Part shown: positions 62,277 to 64,000 of the stretch, piece by piece
How positions within the stretch are numbered: position 1 is the first letter of the stretch
Layout of the letters: every line of letters begins with the position of its first letter
NCBI RefSeq assembly: GCF_000814765.1
Contig: NZ_JWIC01000008.1
Coordinates: 7,501 to 71,500, forward strand
Length of the DNA: 64,000 nt
Source: Pseudoalteromonas luteoviolacea
GTDB taxonomy: Bacteria > Pseudomonadota > Gammaproteobacteria > Enterobacterales > Alteromonadaceae
Reading direction: 5' to 3'
Notes under the pieces: generated by a model
The model's input: only the letters and a program-made list of their open reading frames with translations
What the model was told of the DNA's origin: nothing
The model's database searches: none
Program-made: the position numbers and the translations under genes

Positions 62277-62960
62277 ATGAAGCCTACTGATCAAGATAGC
62301 TACAATCCATTTATTGATGGTGAATCCATCAGAAAATCTATTGATTTATTTGATACTGTAAAGCAGCCTGAGCAACTAAGGGATGCACTAAAAAAAATCG
62401 CGCAAAACACAGGGTATGAATGCCTGTCATTCATCGATTATGGGCCTATGCCGAATAAGGCTCAACAAACTCAAATTTATGGCCTGTACGAAGAAGAGTT
62501 GGCGCATCATTTTGAGTGTGAAAAAGTCATGTCACATGCAAAGTCAGGGATTAGAGTGAGTGCACTTGCCAAGCTAACAGGTGTGACGAACTTGAATGCG
62601 CATTTATATATTTTGCCACTGCGTGGGATCAAAGGCATTGTGGGGGCGTTAGTATTCAGTATGCCAAATATTAAATCCATACATATCAGTGCTGAGCTTA
62701 TTGATTGGTATTGGACTATTTTGTCGCCGTACTTATTGAGTGCAGCTTTGAGATGCAGGAAGGAAAAGCTCAGTATTACTAAAAGAGAACGAGATTGTAT
62801 GTTTTGGGTTTCAGAGGGCAAAACATCATGGGAGATAAGCCAAATTCTAGGGATCAGTGAGCGGACCGTGAATTTTCATCTCACTAACTGTATTACTAAA
62901 ACGCAGAGTGCGAATCGGCAGCAAGCGATTGCAAGGTGTATTAGAAATAACCTGATTTAA
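62277..62960 (+). CDS. LuxR-type transcriptional regulator (solo)
   Basis: 227 residues from ATG 62277, selected because GAGGGA precedes it; an upstream GTG is less likely. The N-terminal roughly 160 residues have the outline of an autoinducer-binding domain (GYECLSFIDYGP; LPLRGIKGIVGALVFS) but lack the usual Trp/Tyr/Asp/Pro ligand residues. C-terminal LuxR HTH: ITKRERDCMFWVSEGKTSWE, then ISQILGISERTVNFHLTNCI. No luxI-type gene is in the window. It may respond to another ligand or none. Confidence 0.82.
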   Translation: MKPTDQDSYNPFIDGESIRKSIDLFDTVKQPEQLRDALKKIAQNTGYECLSFIDYGPMPNKAQQTQIYGLYEEELAHHFECEKVMSHAKSGIRVSALAKLTGVTNLNAHLYILPLRGIKGIVGALVFSMPNIKSIHISAELIDWYWTILSPYLLSAALRCRKEKLSITKRERDCMFWVSEGKTSWEISQILGISERTVNFHLTNCITKTQSANRQQAIARCIRNNLI

Positions 62961-63698
62961 AGAACATAGAGTTGCCATTGGTTATTTCCGCCTCATTTGA
63001 CACTGAGAATATCGCTTAAGTTGTTGGATGAGGCTTTTTGATGTGTGACACACAATGCTGTGTGGGTTTACTTATTCAGCTGATCATAGGGTCGTGTGTT
63101 TGTGAGTGTACTTTGAGTTAAAACAGGCTGAGTGTAAGGCATCTGTGCATCCTCTCCTTTGTGCTATAAAAGCCACGTAAATTAATCGGAAGAAATAGGC
63201 TCTGCTTCCTTGCAAAGCCTGTTAGGACACTCGGGTCTGTTGTCTACCATTGGGGCGACAAATTAATGAGTCCCTATTTTAAAGCGATTGCATACTTGAT
63301 CACGGTGTATATGCGTCAGAGTAGGTCCGCACTTTGGGCTCATTTTTTTATTTTCGATAGCGACATACTAACTGGTTTTTGTTTAGAAAAAAGCCGTTAA
63401 ATGTTACAGGTTTACAATTAGAAAAAGTGATAAGTGCGGTGTAAAAGGAACGCTTTAGGCGCGAAGGGAATAACCAAGTCAAAAAGTAGGCAATATATGC
63501 AGGTATTTTTATACATATTCTGAGACGTAAAAACATCTTTATGACTATCAATTTGGATAAATCGAGTTAAAATATCGTCAATTATTTCTGCGCAATATTT
63601 AAACCTGCGGTTGAGTTTGGTTGGGCACATGGAGTGACAACCTTAAAGTAAGAGATAGGGGGCAGAAATCGTAAGTTTTAAAAAAGGATCCATCACAG
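62961..63698. other. Non-coding region before glmU
   Basis: 738 bases. GCCTCAT (62990-62996) pairs with ATGAGGC (63028-63034) followed by five T, a possible long-loop terminator of the LuxR gene. The rest shows no coding pattern; the glmU promoter should be in its right half. Confidence 0.45.
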
Positions 63699-64000
63699 AT
63701 GTCATTGAATACTGTCATTCTTGCTGCGGGTAAAGGTACTCGCATGCGTTCAAAATTACCTAAAGTGTTACACCCTATTGCTGGAAAACCTATGGTTCAG
63801 CACGTAATAGATAACTCGAAAGCGTTAGGGGCAAAGTCGACCAACTTAGTATATGGGCACGGTGGTGAGCAATTAAAAGTTTGTTTGTCTCATAATGACG
63901 TGAACTGGGTGTTACAGGAAGAACAGTTAGGTACTGGTCATGCGGTCGCAGTTGCAAAGCAGCATATAAGTGATGACGATACAGTATTAATTTTGTATGG
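63699..64000 (+). CDS. glmU: Bifunctional GlmU, N-terminal part (cut by window edge)
   Basis: About 100 codons visible from ATG 63699 with AAGGA ten bases upstream. Pyrophosphorylase signature [20 protein letters not shown], then [10 protein letters not shown]-acetylglucosamine-1-phosphate uridyltransferase / glucosamine-1-phosphate acetyltransferase, making UDP-GlcNAc. Normally directly after atpC in gammaproteobacteria; here separated by the accessory block. Confidence 0.97.
   Translation, partial: MSLNTVILAAGKGTRMRSKLPKVLHPIAGKPMVQHVIDNSKALGAKSTNLVYGHGGEQLKVCLSHNDVNWVLQEEQLGTGHAVAVAKQHISDDDTVLILY

Noticed and set aside
63348-63630. Minus-strand ORFs before glmU
   Set aside because: Overlapping short ORFs in two frames with no ribosome-binding site or domain, in an AT-rich intergenic region.

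Overview
The window looks like a chromosomal segment of a marine gammaproteobacterium of the Alteromonadales, most probably Pseudoalteromonas. This rests on gene content and order (dnaA-dnaN-recF-gyrB, rpmH-rnpA-yidD-yidC, mnmE, mioC-mnmG-rsmG-parAB-atp operon-glmU, and slt/fadBA), on moderate AT-richness and on a dense GATC (Dam/SeqA) pattern. It spans the replication-origin region.

Layout. 0-8.2 kb: mostly minus-strand housekeeping genes (DUF1488, aroE, hemF, tsaC, yrdD, smg, dprA, a LysM protein), interrupted by a plus-strand truncated globin and a haem-motif chemoreceptor. 8.3-12.5 kb: def-fmt-rsmB-trkA. 12.5-19 kb: PilZ protein, trkH, yigZ, pepQ and slt on minus. 19.4-23.1 kb: fadBA and tusA. 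23.2-34.2 kb: a lipoprotein, glyS-glyQ, a small pair (repeat protein plus PhyH-type oxygenase), then gyrB-recF-dnaN-dnaA, all minus. 34.9-37.5 kb: rpmH-rnpA-yidD-yidC. 37.7-40.1 kb: a decayed ORF and a three-gene thiol-redox operon. 40.1-42.3 kb: a CadC-like TPR regulator. 42.4-50 kb: mnmE, mioC, oriC, mnmG, rsmG, parAB. 50-56.9 kb: the complete F1Fo ATP synthase operon. 57-63 kb: accessory block between atpC and glmU. glmU starts at 63699 and runs off the edge.

Functional coherence. The core is the replication/segregation hub. dnaA/dnaN/recF/gyrB lie beside one origin-like region (34.3-34.65 kb) and parAB beside another (45.1-45.5 kb, mioC-mnmG, the enteric position). Two perfect parS palindromes sit inside recF. 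Both origin-like regions carry DnaA boxes and strong GATC clusters.

Most unusual region. At 59.9-60.7 kb, four tandem genes encode roughly 50-66-residue peptides. They share a Lys-rich leader ending in QTQQIGGG and an invariant TNTVTG segment, followed by variable tails. Two tails contain SKCTTT units encoded by a perfect 18-bp tandem repeat, and the fourth gene is broken by a small deletion. A mini lipoyl-domain exported protein, a LuxR-type solo regulator and a CadC-like membrane regulator flank them. This has the look of a precursor cluster for a ribosomally made, exported peptide, but no modifying enzyme or transporter is present in the window.

Caution on sequence quality: three conserved genes (the chemoreceptor, fadB and dnaA) each carry a single-base frameshift, two of them in 7-base homopolymers. 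Since intact dnaA is essential, sequencing or assembly indels are the likely explanation for at least that one. Coordinates for these genes are given for the restored reading.
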